The notes: generated by a model from the letters alone, not told the origin. A stretch of 31,885 nucleotides of DNA from Methanarcanum sp963640855 (GCA_963640855.1 CAVIAJ010000019.1:1-31885), one strand, 5' to 3'; counted from the stretch's first letter, positions 23,677 to 31,885 are shown. Numbers and translations are program-made.

Positions 23677-24071
23677 TTATGCATCCGCTCCGCGGCCCAG
23701 CATAGGCGGGCCCACCTGATCGGAGAGTGCGATAACGGAGTGGCCCTGAAACACTCCGTCACCTCCGGCTGCATTCATTGTGAATCCGACGACGGGGTCG
23801 CATTCGACAGTCTCTGTAAGAGCATCCTCGATTGCACCTAAGTGCTCCGAAACCCTCTCCCCGAGTCCTGTGAGTGCTACCTGCGTAGGCAGACTGTTAG
23901 ATATTGTGATGAGGCCGCTGTCCTGAAGAACATTCGGTTTGAGTCTCATTCTCTGGTTGCCGGAGATCCTTTTGTAGATCGTCATCTTGGTCGATGCTCC
24001 GTTCCGTGAAGGAAGCGGAGAATCGAGAGCATAAACTTCTCCTCAAGGACTCTGACTGCACAGGTATTCAT
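23677..24071 (-). pseudogene. Winged-helix regulator paralogue broken by a one-base deletion
   Basis: From the ATG at 24071 the frame reads MNTCAVRVLEEKFMLSILRFLHG, which matches the start of the neighbouring regulator (MNGYNLRVIEERSMMSILLF), then runs into a stop. The other frame supplies the continuation RNGASTKMTIYKRISGNQ, matching KNGSSRKMDVYENVSKS, and goes on to 23677. Comparison of the two places a single missing base near 24008-24010, between the Leu codon CTT and the Arg codon CGG. With one base restored the product is 131 residues. The C-terminal tail differs from the paralogue. It may be a true pseudogene, a sequencing error or a switchable locus. Confidence 0.75.
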
Positions 24072-24660
24072 TTGATACACCTCTCTTTCGTTTTTTCACG
24101 ATCGGGGGGGGGGGAGGGGGAGGTCGATTCATCACGCTTCGGCTTCGGGTTCCTGATTCCCTTCCTGTCGTCGAAACGCCTCGTCCTCCGATAGTGGTTA
24201 TGACCGACAAACTCAGACTGCCCTGCTTTTTTGACGCAGGTTCGGATTCCGGAGCCGTCATATGGTACACCGTGTCCGAATGAAGTCCACCGTGTTCATC
24301 ACTGTCGGCTCTTCACTTCTAAGCTCGTTAATTTACTAATGTTAATTCATATATATAAATCTGTCATAAATATTCATCAACGTATATTTTTCGTAAATTT
24401 CTATAATTTTTCGTAGGTTTTTTACGAATATTGTTTTTAACACTACTTAATTTTCCCCATTTTGACCCTTTTTATCGGATTTTTTGATGTTTTTCACCAA
24501 AAAATATGATGTTTTGTCACTAACCATAACGTCCGAAATAGGACAGAGTGTTGACTCACTAAACTATTGATGATATGGTGTAACCCGTTTTTCCGCGGAT
24601 TACTTCGGATTATCGAAAGAGCCGTCAATGTTATACCTCTCTCACATAATAGGGTGGAAT
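24072..24660. other. Gene-free, partly very AT-rich interval with a poly-G run
   Basis: No convincing gene lies here. The left part has a G11-A-G5 run (24104-24120) about 33 bases before the start of the frameshifted regulator. The middle and right part (about 24320-24530) is strongly AT-rich, with a TATA-like atatatataaat (24347-24358) and two copies of tttttcgta (near 24386 and 24408). It presumably carries the promoters of the regulator (minus) and the ThiI-like gene (plus). Confidence 0.6.
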
Positions 24661-25506
24661 GTGACCGTAGTCCTCGTAAGATACTGTGAGATCGGACTCA
24701 AGAGCACTCCCGTAAGGAGAAGGTTCGAGAGCATTCTGAAAGAGAATATGCTCACAATGCTCGCAGCCGACGGTATCGAGGCACTGATTACATTTGCGGA
24801 TGCACGTTATTACATCGAAACGGATAATATCGAAGGATGCGTAAAATCCGTAAAGAAAGTATTCGGTATCGGTTCGTTATCCATTGCGGAAGAGTGTTCT
24901 TCGGATATGGAAGACATCTGCAGCAAAGCCGCGGATTATTCCGTTGGACGTATCGATGAAGGAGAATCCTTTGCGGTAAAAGCAAGAAGGGAAGGCTCTC
25001 AGCCGTATACAAGTATGGATGTGGGAAGGGAAGCGGGTTCGGCTATCTTCATACGTAATGAAGATAAGAATGTGAAAGTAGATCTCAACACACCGGATAA
25101 GACATTCTTCATAGAAGTAAGGAATAACAAAGCATACATCTTCGACAGGTACATCCAATGCCACGGAGGACTTCCGCTCGGAAGTCAGGGACGTGTCGTT
25201 GCGGAATCGTATGATATGAGAGGTGCCGTTTCCGCATGGATGATGATGAAACGCGGGTGCCGCGTAGCGGTTACCGGAGATTACAATATAGATTTACTGA
25301 GAAAATACGATCCGAATCTGAGAACGGTAAAGAATGCGGATGAGGTAAGGGATGTACTCGGAGCGGTGAAAGGTACTTCCCTGAAGGATTTGGATTCCGT
25401 CGGTGTTTCCGATTATAATGTTCCTGTTTATTTCCCCACAATCGGAATGAGCGATGACGATGTTATTGCATTACATAACATAATCTCTGATACGGAATCG
25501 TTCTGA
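24661..25506 (+). CDS. ThiI-like THUMP protein with a degenerate PP-loop
   Basis: A 281-residue relative of ThiI, the enzyme that makes 4-thiouridine in tRNA. The N-terminus VTVVLVRYCEIGLKS is the ferredoxin-like domain signature and marks the GTG at 24661 as start. The THUMP domain spans about residues 60-165. HGGLPLGSQGRVVAE then leads into the ATPase domain, where ThiI has SGGxDS. Here that position reads ESYDMRGAVSAW, so the nucleotide-binding PP-loop is gone, although the following helix MMMKRG is kept. The C-terminal part is also short. It can probably still bind RNA through THUMP but should not activate uridine. It could be a partner or decoy for a full ThiI elsewhere, or a decaying copy, though the frame is intact. 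Confidence 0.85.
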   Translation: MTVVLVRYCEIGLKSTPVRRRFESILKENMLTMLAADGIEALITFADARYYIETDNIEGCVKSVKKVFGIGSLSIAEECSSDMEDICSKAADYSVGRIDEGESFAVKARREGSQPYTSMDVGREAGSAIFIRNEDKNVKVDLNTPDKTFFIEVRNNKAYIFDRYIQCHGGLPLGSQGRVVAESYDMRGAVSAWMMMKRGCRVAVTGDYNIDLLRKYDPNLRTVKNADEVRDVLGAVKGTSLKDLDSVGVSDYNVPVYFPTIGMSDDDVIALHNIISDTESF

Positions 25507-25747
25507 TATTGTTCTGTGCTTCTTTTCATTATAATATGCTAATAGGACCTGAAAACAGGCATATTGCCGTTATAAGAAATTTAGACTGCATTCAAATAGA
25601 TATTATACGGCAGACCCCGTGGCAAATACGTCGTTTACCCGCTTAATGCCGTCAATATCCGTACGGAGAATGCCCGTCACAGTCACAAGGCACACTACGG
25701 GCAGTTTACGAACAGACCCGGCAGAGAACCGACAGGAAACTGTTATC

Positions 25748-28411
25748 ATGCAGAAGAAGACAACAGTCGCGGTTTTGCTGTTTGCGGTATTTGCCGCGGC
25801 GATGATTATGACAGTATCGCATGTTCAGGCCGACCCCTACGGAGAAGACGGTTCTGACGGCGAAGCAAAAATACAGACGGATGCGTCTGCGACCAAGGAA
25901 TACACGCTGAGATATCTGCTGTATCCCGGAGACAATGTCGGGAAAACGATGAAACTTACGGCAGGTTCTGCGATTAATCTTGACGATCCTGTATGTACGG
26001 GATTCAGGTTTGAAAATTGGGTTGAAACAAACACATACAGAGAAGTCACTATGCCTATGGAAATGCCTGCAAACAATCTCACTCTGAGATCGATGTGGGC
26101 TTTCTCAAAAGCCGATTTCACAGGAGAGAATCCTGCCGCCGTCATCAACCACGACGGAACACTCCGTTTGCCGAACCTTCAGCGCACATATGACGGAGAT
26201 TCGGTTTTCGCTCTGAAAAGCGAATTTACCATCAAAACTCCCGAGAGAGAATACAACCTCAGAAATCTCCGGACGGTTGAAGGTCTTGAGTACAAGTGGT
26301 ATAAGGTCGAAGGCGGAAACAGGAGTCTGATTATCACATACAATGAGACTGCGGCTACAGCCGAACAAATCAACGAACACCGCAACAGAGACATCGCGAT
26401 GGAAACCAGGTATCACATGTGAGGTCCGACAACTGTAGGAACCTATGAGTTTGAGATTATATTCGAAGGTCAGCCCATAGATATTTGGCACAGGGATCCT
26501 GCCGGCAATGATTACACAAAACTCTCCCACATTGATGCGGGCATAAGCAAACGTGATTTTGCCTGTGTAAAAGAAAGCGACGGCATAGAGAACGGTGCTT
26601 ACACAGTGTATTACTACACATTGGTCGGATATGATCCGTCCGCGGAGAAATACTATGTAATGAACATGCCGGGTACAGAAGCCGGGGAGACGGCAAAGGT
26701 CGGTGCAACTCCTGTAACACCTGACTCTAACGGAAAGATATCGCTCGGAGATACCCATTCGTATGTATTCATGATGCATCATGCGTGGAATGTAAACAAA
26801 TCACACGAAGGCAGCACTCTTTGGGACTTCGGTACGGGTTACTTTGCGGTCGAGGATAACGGAGTTACAAGACTGAATGCAGCGGACGGCAGCATTTACC
26901 GCGGTAATCTTTCTTACATATGGAAAGAATATGAAAGATACTAACCCGGAATGAGGGTTGTATTCGATAACAGTGATAACAGTGTGCATATAGACGCTCC
27001 CCGCGGCGGAGTGTACTTCAACTTCGTTAAAGATACAGACGGCAGTTATTACTTCAAAGCAGGCAGCAGCGCCAATGACAGTTCGCTGAAGATATTCCTT
27101 TACGGAGTGTACAGAGAGCCTGCTGCTGTAACGCCCAATGAATGCAGTTACAGCGGAGATTCATTAAGCAAAGAATATGACAGAGAACCTGTTGCATTCA
27201 ATTTCAGCTATGAGGATTTCAAACTGTACATCGGAAACGACGACGTCCGCCTCATCATGTCCGGCATCGATTATGCCGTCAAATATGAAGCGATAAGGTT
27301 CGTTTACAAAGAAAAAGAAGCCAGCAGTGAGATTAAAATGTTCACTTACGACGGGGGAGCATATATCGGCACAGATTTCAACACCGGCAAATATTGCACA
27401 TACGGCCCGTCAGAAGTCGGAAAATACATTCTTTCTGCAGAAATAAAATACGGAACAGATAATCCGGAATGGAAGAATGTCGGATTACTGCTTGATACAG
27501 AGAATCCTGTGGATTTCTACACAATCACTGAATTTGAAATATACGGGGATAAAACGAAAGTAATACTGAATCCCGGAGACAGTGCGGATATGGGTGCCAA
27601 CGATATGTCAGCATGGACAAAAGTCGGTAACTCATATGTGAAATCATTCGGTTTCGGTGAAAAAATCCAGGCGATCGAAGATCCGACAACGGAAGGAAAC
27701 AAATTCGTTTCCTGGCTCCTGAACGGCATCGGTGTGTGTTATCTTGATGATGGGTACACGGTTAACTCTTCGGATGATCTGATATTTACGGCATCATGGA
27801 AATCCGACAGCGGAATCATTGAGATGGTATCGAATAAACCTACAGCATCCGCGAACATACCGTCTGCAGATCTCATAACCGATAACACGGAAATGAATAT
27901 ACAGGTCGGCGATGACACGACAGGACAGATTTCGATTAACCTCCCGTCAAACACTCTCAGCAACATTGCCGGCAACACACTCAGTGTCACTGTCAACAAC
28001 AATACTCCCGATGAGTTTGAGATTGATATGGCAGTTACAGACAGGTACGGTACAAGCGGCGATTACGATGCAGGTCTGATGGCAGTCACCGTTCCGTATG
28101 ATGCGTCCAAAGGAACGCCTGCGGAGATTGTTTGGGTCGAAGGAGACGAATCGATGGATGTCATCAGCACGGATGACGGTACAATCACATTCGAAACCTA
28201 CCACAACTCGACATACAGGATAGTGTACGGCGGTTCCACGCCTGTGACACCCGTCACACCTGTAATCCCAGGCGGAAGCGACGATACTTCATACGTAATA
28301 AAGAAGAACAGCGGCTCGAAAGGACTCTCCGAAGATGAGATGTTTGTCATCTCCGCGGCATGTCTTACGGTTTCACTGTTCGTTCTTGCGTACGTAATCA
28401 GGAGAAAGTAA
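25748..28411 (+). pseudogene. Large surface-protein gene interrupted by two in-frame stops
   Basis: One reading frame runs from the ATG at 25748 to the TAA at 28409-28411, broken only by TGA at 26420-26422 (codon 225) and TAA at 26942-26944 (codon 399). Read through, it would encode about 887 positions: a signal peptide (VAVLLFAVFAAAMIMTVSHVQA), InlB-type repeats (GFRFENWVE, NKFVSWLLN), a linker TPVTPVTPVIPGG and a C-terminal membrane helix (VISAACLTVSLFVLAYVIRRK). The C-terminal plan matches the protein at 13383-15245, including the TPVTPVTPV linker. Protein-like composition continues smoothly across both stops, so nothing else seems lost. Neither stop is TAG, so pyrrolysine cannot explain it. 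Recent inactivation is most likely; stop readthrough or sequence error are the alternatives. Products of 224, and from internal starts shorter fragments, are conceivable. Confidence 0.8.
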
Positions 28412-28419
28412 GAACAATT

Positions 28420-28447
28420 ACGGTTCGGTGTATCCGCACCGAACCGT
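28420..28447 (+). terminator. First of two tandem terminator hairpins
   Basis: ACGGTTCGGTG (28420-28430) pairs with CACCGAACCGT (28437-28447), an 11-bp perfect stem extended by a G-U pair, followed by TTTTCTTT. It begins nine bases after the stop of the surface-protein gene. Confidence 0.8.
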
Positions 28448-28461
28448 TTTCTTTAACCAGT

Positions 28462-28500
28462 GAACGCACCCTCCGCTCCGCGGAGGATGCGTTCTTTTTA
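28462..28500 (+). terminator. Second tandem terminator hairpin
   Basis: GAACGCA/TGCGTTC and CCTCCGC/GCGGAGG arms stack on each other with one C-A mismatch (28462-28476 with 28480-28494), closing a three-base loop, followed by TTTTTA. The T run is also part of the TATA-like element of the next gene. Confidence 0.75.
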
Positions 28501-28505
28501 TCATA
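28495..28505 (+). promoter_or_regulatory. TATA-like element for the corrinoid activator gene
   Basis: tttttatcata lies about 27-30 bases before the ATG at 28529, with no ribosome site between, which fits a leaderless transcript. It overlaps the T run of the upstream terminator, so end and start signals abut. Confidence 0.45.
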
Positions 28506-28528
28506 ACGGACATACATCACGGGAATAC

Positions 28529-30022
28529 ATGTGCCGTGTCAGATTCCTTCCCGATGACGTTTACGCAGAAGTACCCGAAGGTACTTTAATCTCCGACGCA
28601 GCCCGCGCCGCAGGCGTCGGTATCGACCTCCCCTGCGGAGGCAGAGGAAGATGCGGGAAATGTATGGTAATCGCAGACGGGGAAAGAGTTCTGTCCTGTC
28701 AGACGGAAATACACAGCGATATGACTGTCACGATTCCCGAGAAGAATGTAAACAACGTCATTGCCGCAACGGACAGAAAGAAGTCCGTTGACAGTCTGTC
28801 TCCTCTCTCCGACGGATACGGACTTGCCGTAGACATAGGGACTACGACGGTTGCGATATCGGTTTTGGATTTATCCGACGGCAATGAAATCTACAGTGCC
28901 AGCGCAATGAACGGACAGCGTTCGAAAGGAGAAGATGTTCTTGCGAGAATACAGTATTCCGAAGAAAACGGGCCTGAAGAACTGAGGACTTTGGTTATAG
29001 ATACAATCAATAATCTTCTCTCTGAATTTGATAAAAGGAATGAAATCAAATCCGCTTACATCGCGGGAAATACCGCGATGATACATCTGTTCCTGGGAAT
29101 CGATCCGTCTCCGATAAGACTGCCTCCTTTCGAACCTGTTGTTAAAGATGCAAGGAGAACAGGAAAAGAGAGTCTTTTGGATATTTCTCCGAATGCCGTC
29201 GTGATATGTATGCCGTCTGTTTCCTCGTATGTCGGAGGAGATATAACAAGCGATATCGTCGATTCGGAAATGGACAGAAGCAAAGGAATGTCCTTACTGA
29301 TTGATGTCGGTACCAACGGAGAAGTTGCATTGGGAAACGATGAGATGCTTCTCTGCTGCTCATCATCCGCAGGACCCGCCTTCGAGGGTTCCCAGATGGC
29401 CTCGGGAATGATTGCGTCCGAAGGTGCGGTTGACAGTGTCAGAATCGAAAACGGAAAGGTAAGTTACACAGTAATAGGAAACATCAGACCGAAGGGAATC
29501 TGCGGTTCCGGCGTTATCGATATTGTGTCTCAGTTGTTTTTATCGGGATATGTAGACAAGAGAGGCAATCTCACCGAGGAATCGGGTGCAGTTGACGGCG
29601 TGTTTACGGTTGCGGAGAATGTCGTGATTACCCAGAAAGAGATTCACGATGTAATCATGACCAAAGCCGCAGTATATTCTGCGGCGAGAACGATGGTACG
29701 CAGTCTGGGCCTTTTCTTTGACGACTTGGATAATATCTATATTGCGGGAGGATTCGGCAATTTCATCGATATGGATTCTGCGGTGTCGATAGGGCTGTTT
29801 CCCGATGTAGACAGGAAGAAGTACCGCTATCTGGGCAATTCGTCTTTATCGGGCGCGAAACAGGCCCTCCTGTCGAAGGAATTCAGAGAGCGCATTGATA
29901 TCGTATTCCCGAAGATGACCTATGTAGATTTGTCTTCAGATCCTGTGTTCTTCGACGAGTACATGTCGGCGCAGTTCCTTCCGCATACGGATGCTTCGCT
30001 GTTTCCGAGTGTGAAAAGGTAA
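28529..30022 (+). CDS. RACo-type reductive activator of corrinoid proteins
   Basis: A 497-residue iron-sulfur ATPase that returns oxidised Co(II) corrinoids to the active Co(I) state. Residues 1-75 form a plant-type 2Fe-2S domain with C36-x5-C42-x2-C45-x11-C57 (PCGGRGRCGKCM). The remainder is the ASKHA actin-like ATPase domain (DUF4445) with GLAVDIGTTTVAISVL, YIAGNTAMIHLFLGI, LIDVGTNGEVALG, SSAGPAFEGSQMASG, GICGSGVIDI and IYIAGGFGNFID. The ATG 28529 is chosen because the ferredoxin domain begins there; the frame extends upstream into the terminator. Targets could be the CFeSP encoded at 4733-6995 (as for AcsV/RACo in acetogens) or the methyltransferase corrinoid proteins of methylotrophic methanogenesis. 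RamA, the usual methanogen activator, has 4Fe-4S clusters and a different layout. Confidence 0.92.
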   Translation: MCRVRFLPDDVYAEVPEGTLISDAARAAGVGIDLPCGGRGRCGKCMVIADGERVLSCQTEIHSDMTVTIPEKNVNNVIAATDRKKSVDSLSPLSDGYGLAVDIGTTTVAISVLDLSDGNEIYSASAMNGQRSKGEDVLARIQYSEENGPEELRTLVIDTINNLLSEFDKRNEIKSAYIAGNTAMIHLFLGIDPSPIRLPPFEPVVKDARRTGKESLLDISPNAVVICMPSVSSYVGGDITSDIVDSEMDRSKGMSLLIDVGTNGEVALGNDEMLLCCSSSAGPAFEGSQMASGMIASEGAVDSVRIENGKVSYTVIGNIRPKGICGSGVIDIVSQLFLSGYVDKRGNLTEESGAVDGVFTVAENVVITQKEIHDVIMTKAAVYSAARTMVRSLGLFFDDLDNIYIAGGFGNFIDMDSAVSIGLFPDVDRKKYRYLGNSSLSGAKQALLSKEFRERIDIVFPKMTYVDLSSDPVFFDEYMSAQFLPHTDASLFPSVKR

Positions 30023-30044
30023 GTCTTAACAATTGTTAAGACTT
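30021..30044. terminator. 24-base perfect palindrome between convergent genes
   Basis: AAGTCTTAAC, loop AATT, GTTAAGACTT: a perfect 10-bp stem whose loop is itself self-complementary. It fills exactly the space between the RACo stop (last bases 30021-30022) and the radical SAM stop (30045), so it probably serves as a bidirectional 3' end. Confidence 0.75.
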
Positions 30045-31094
30045 TCAGACCGATTCAGTCTTCTCCAGATAATCAATATCCAAATCTGCGATACTTCCGT
30101 CCGCTTTGAGTATGTGTTTAAACGAATTTGCGTAAAGCAGACGTCTGCACCACGCAACCGTGTGTCCCACACCTTTCTCGGAGTCTTCGATTGTATCTCT
30201 GGGATTTCCCGCATATTCCGCATACGCCTTGTTTCCTCCGCTGGAGAAACCGAACTTCCATCTGTTCAGAGGAGAATCGGAATGATACCACGTCGATAAC
30301 AATGACAGAACCGAAGAAATCTGTTTCATACGTGTTACGGACAGAATAGGCATATTGCCCATGGGTGTCCCGGGAACCGGGACACGTAAAGATGTCCCTC
30401 CGTTGAGACATCCTGCGTTGATTCCCTCCATGTAATTGGAAACAATCTCTTCGTTTGTATGTTCATGCCCTATAGGTTCCGTACCGCATGAAACGGATAT
30501 CCCTGCGTCCATGAAATTACGCCAGGTTTTCTTACGTGTCTCCGGATTCAGAAGATTATCCTTACCTTCGCCCATGCGTAACGCATGATACGCTCCGGTG
30601 ACACCCGCTTTCCTGAGTTCTTTGCATTCATCAGGGGATAAATCTCCGGTGTTGATTGTAATTCTGATATTATCGGGAACGGAATTCCTAACAGTGTGAA
30701 CATACTCCAGAAGATCGTCGATATTCACGTTGTGTACTGTCATCAATGCAATGTTATTCACATCACCGAATTTTACGGCATCTCCGACATAGGATTTCAG
30801 AACATCGTGATCGATTTTACGGTAAGATGCGGTTGTTGTTTTTCTGTTGAAATTGCAGAATCCGCACTCTCCGGGGCACGGACCGGTTATCACACCTATC
30901 TGTATGCCTATTTCTCCCGTGTCGTTGCAGCAGGAGCGCATGAATCTGTCCCAGGAGGATATTGTAAGCTTGGATTCGATTGAATTTTCATCGAAGGATA
31001 ACGCATAAAGCATATCGTCTGCGGTTGTCCGCTCTCTGTTCAGTCCTTTGTGTATTAACGACAGCAGACGTGCGTCTGCATGTGTGTTGCTCAT
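30045..31094 (-). CDS. Radical SAM enzyme, BioB-like, substrate unknown
   Basis: A 349-residue radical SAM protein. The cluster motif is C73-x3-C77-x2-C80 (GPCPGECGFCNF), and the next strands (NNIALMTVHN, RITINTGDLSPDE, TGAYHALRMGEG) follow the TIM-barrel plan of the BioB/ThiH/HydE/PylB group. RMGEGKDNLLNPETRKKTW resembles the segment of biotin synthase and relatives that contacts SAM and substrate. Specific biotin-synthase residues and the PylB pattern are not obvious, so I leave the substrate open. It stands alone, convergent with RACo. No tungsten, iron-guanylylpyridinol or biotin genes are nearby. The start at 31094 is the only ATG near the N-terminus of the fold. Confidence 0.85.
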   Translation of the reverse strand: MSNTHADARLLSLIHKGLNRERTTADDMLYALSFDENSIESKLTISSWDRFMRSCCNDTGEIGIQIGVITGPCPGECGFCNFNRKTTTASYRKIDHDVLKSYVGDAVKFGDVNNIALMTVHNVNIDDLLEYVHTVRNSVPDNIRITINTGDLSPDECKELRKAGVTGAYHALRMGEGKDNLLNPETRKKTWRNFMDAGISVSCGTEPIGHEHTNEEIVSNYMEGINAGCLNGGTSLRVPVPGTPMGNMPILSVTRMKQISSVLSLLSTWYHSDSPLNRWKFGFSSGGNKAYAEYAGNPRDTIEDSEKGVGHTVAWCRRLLYANSFKHILKADGSIADLDIDYLEKTESV

Positions 31095-31425
31095 GTGTAT
31101 ATGATTATAAAACTTAAAGATAAATTATTTCACTTTGCTCAAAATGAATCGTTGCGCACCAGTATGTTTTGTTCGTTATGTGAATCACGCCAAATTAGGA
31201 CTTAATCACACCAATAATCGCGCCAATCAAGCCAAGTGCCTGTCCTGATTAAAATATATATTGACAATTGTTAAATTACTGTGACCGCAATAAGCCCCGG
31301 GAAATCAACCGAATCCTGCATCAAAGAAAAAACTCCGAACTGAACCGACATCATATCGATTTCCGGGCATATGACAGCATCACATTCATGTCGTTTGATG
31401 ACCTGAGAAATACAGTTTTGATGTT
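31095..31425. other. Gene-free interval with a degenerate tandem repeat
   Basis: Between the divergent radical SAM and 31426 genes, four copies of a ten-base unit with consensus ATCRCRCCAA lie at 31184-31193, 31205-31214, 31217-31226 and 31226-31235. They are flanked by an 8-of-9 inverted repeat (aattaggac, near 31193-31201; gtcctgatt, near 31242-31250). A TATA-like aaaatatatatt follows at 31251-31262. This looks like a regulatory site, but I cannot say for which protein. Confidence 0.5.
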
Positions 31426-31806
31426 GTGCACAGAATAATCGGTTACTGTCACGGGAAAGGGGAGTATGTGTTCTACGGTCCGTTCGATTCGAAACATGAC
31501 GATAAGGACATGAGAGTGATGAGGGAATACAAATCGATGAATCCGGATGCAATGTCGCTGAATGACGGATTCACGCTTGACGATATGTATTCTCTTGACG
31601 GTGGGTGCAATGCGTATTTCTTCGGTGTGGATCCGATCGATACAATCCATATGGGTTCGGAAGAAACAATAAGGAAAGATACTGCCGACTGTCTGAAATC
31701 TATGGATGGGCGCTGTGTGTTTACGTACGGCGCAGACAGAGATATTCCTGTTTCGAAGATTGACTGTATTTCACAGACTGTTAAGAATTTCAATAACAGA
31801 TTGTGA
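31426..31806 (+). CDS. Hypothetical 126-residue protein
   Basis: A small, acidic soluble protein starting at GTG (31426), with codon use like its neighbours and a terminator hairpin after its stop. It has several aromatic and Asp-rich stretches (GEYVFYGPFDS, LDDMYSLDGGCNAYFFGVD) and four cysteines that do not form a recognisable motif. No ribosome site is clear, and internal ATG codons (such as the one encoding MRVMREY) could be the real start. I do not recognise a family. Confidence 0.6.
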   Translation: MHRIIGYCHGKGEYVFYGPFDSKHDDKDMRVMREYKSMNPDAMSLNDGFTLDDMYSLDGGCNAYFFGVDPIDTIHMGSEETIRKDTADCLKSMDGRCVFTYGADRDIPVSKIDCISQTVKNFNNRL

Positions 31807-31838
31807 CTGCTTTGATATAGAATAATAAAAAATAAGGG

Positions 31839-31860
31839 GAGAGAGCCCGAAGGCTCTCTC
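31839..31860 (+). terminator. Hairpin terminator after the 31426 gene
   Basis: GAGAGAGCC (31839-31847) pairs with GGCTCTCTC (31852-31860) around a CGAA loop, followed by gtttattgttttc. It is 32 bases past the stop codon. Confidence 0.7.
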
Positions 31861-31885
31861 GTTTATTGTTTTCACTGCTGTCTCT

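Noticed and set aside
24043..24270. Minus-strand open frame with a seven-proline run
   Set aside because: The prolines come from the poly-G tract, and the frame overlaps the regulator's true N-terminus in another frame.
26105..26782. Minus-strand open frame of 225 codons opposite the broken surface-protein gene
   Set aside because: The plus frame has clear signal peptide, repeats and anchor; the minus product has no recognisable feature.
25748..28411. Pyrrolysine readthrough as explanation of the interrupted surface protein
   Set aside because: The interrupting codons are TGA and TAA, not TAG.
30045..31094. PylB or biotin synthase identity for the radical SAM gene
   Set aside because: The PylB sequence pattern around the CxxxCxxC motif is different from what I recall, no pyl or bio genes are adjacent, and general barrel similarity is not enough to assign a substrate.
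31184..31235. CRISPR-like array
   Set aside because: Units are only ten bases, degenerate and without regular spacers; no cas gene is in the window.
30021..31274. Shared AACAATTGTTA core at 30028-30038 and near 31263-31274 on both sides of the radical SAM gene, as mobile-element ends or attachment sites
   Set aside because: The core is short and AT-rich, one copy is fully explained as a convergent terminator, and there is no transposase or integrase.

Overview
The window looks like chromosomal DNA of a methanogen-related archaeon, most likely Thermoplasmata and probably Methanomassiliicoccales. That placement is an inference from gene content, not from a phylogeny. The evidence for Archaea is direct: an archaeal Nop5 gene, TATA boxes about 25 bases before start codons with little or no leader, mixed leaderless and GGAGGTGA-type starts, a TauE/SafE + DUF1634 pair and a DUF5654-like protein. 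Recognised genes end in TGA or TAA; the only TAG stop seen is in a small regulator (23212-23556). Such scarcity would suit an organism that reads UAG as pyrrolysine, but no pyl gene lies in the window.

Layout. 1-800: the edge of an AAA-ATPase-like gene, a small membrane protein and tRNA-Leu(UAA). 936-2529: a zinc-ribbon protein, a small helical protein and a double-ACT protein. 2540-6995: an operon for bacterial-length acetyl-CoA synthase (AcsB/CdhC) and both subunits of the corrinoid iron-sulfur protein (CFeSP; CdhD, CdhE). 6996-7426: non-coding, with four strong hairpins. 7427-8578: a winged-helix protein and an acidic protein with a 14-Cys metallothionein-like segment. 8634-10384 (minus): a core-MetE methionine synthase overlapping an AcsF/CooC nickel ATPase. 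10568-13228 (plus): MtnA-like isomerase, class II aldolase and Nop5. 13383-15245: a surface protein of mosaic composition. 15223-21912 (minus): a tightly overlapping lysine operon in the order lrp-dapA-dapB-lysC-lysA-dapF-dapL. 22027-23111: sulfite/sulfonate-type exporter pair. 23212-24071: two paralogous winged-helix regulators, one frameshifted. 24661-25506: a ThiI-like protein with a ruined PP-loop. 25748-28411: a large surface-protein gene broken by two in-frame stops. 28529-30022: a RACo-type corrinoid activator. 30045-31094: an unassigned radical SAM enzyme. 31426-31806: an unknown protein.

How it may work together. The window holds acetyl-CoA synthase, CFeSP, a nickel-insertion ATPase, a corrinoid activator and core MetE, but no CO dehydrogenase catalytic subunit and no methyltetrahydrofolate or methyl-H4MPT methyltransferase. 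Core MetE and the nickel ATPase share an operon. This matches what I recall of Dehalococcoides mccartyi, where a CODH-less acetyl-CoA synthase cleaves acetyl-CoA and core MetE takes the methyl group from CFeSP to make methionine. The adjacent MtnA/aldolase pair would recycle the nucleoside by-products of S-adenosylmethionine. The main proposal is therefore an archaeal acetyl-CoA-to-methionine C1 module. It fails if a CODH gene is present elsewhere in the genome and works with this synthase.
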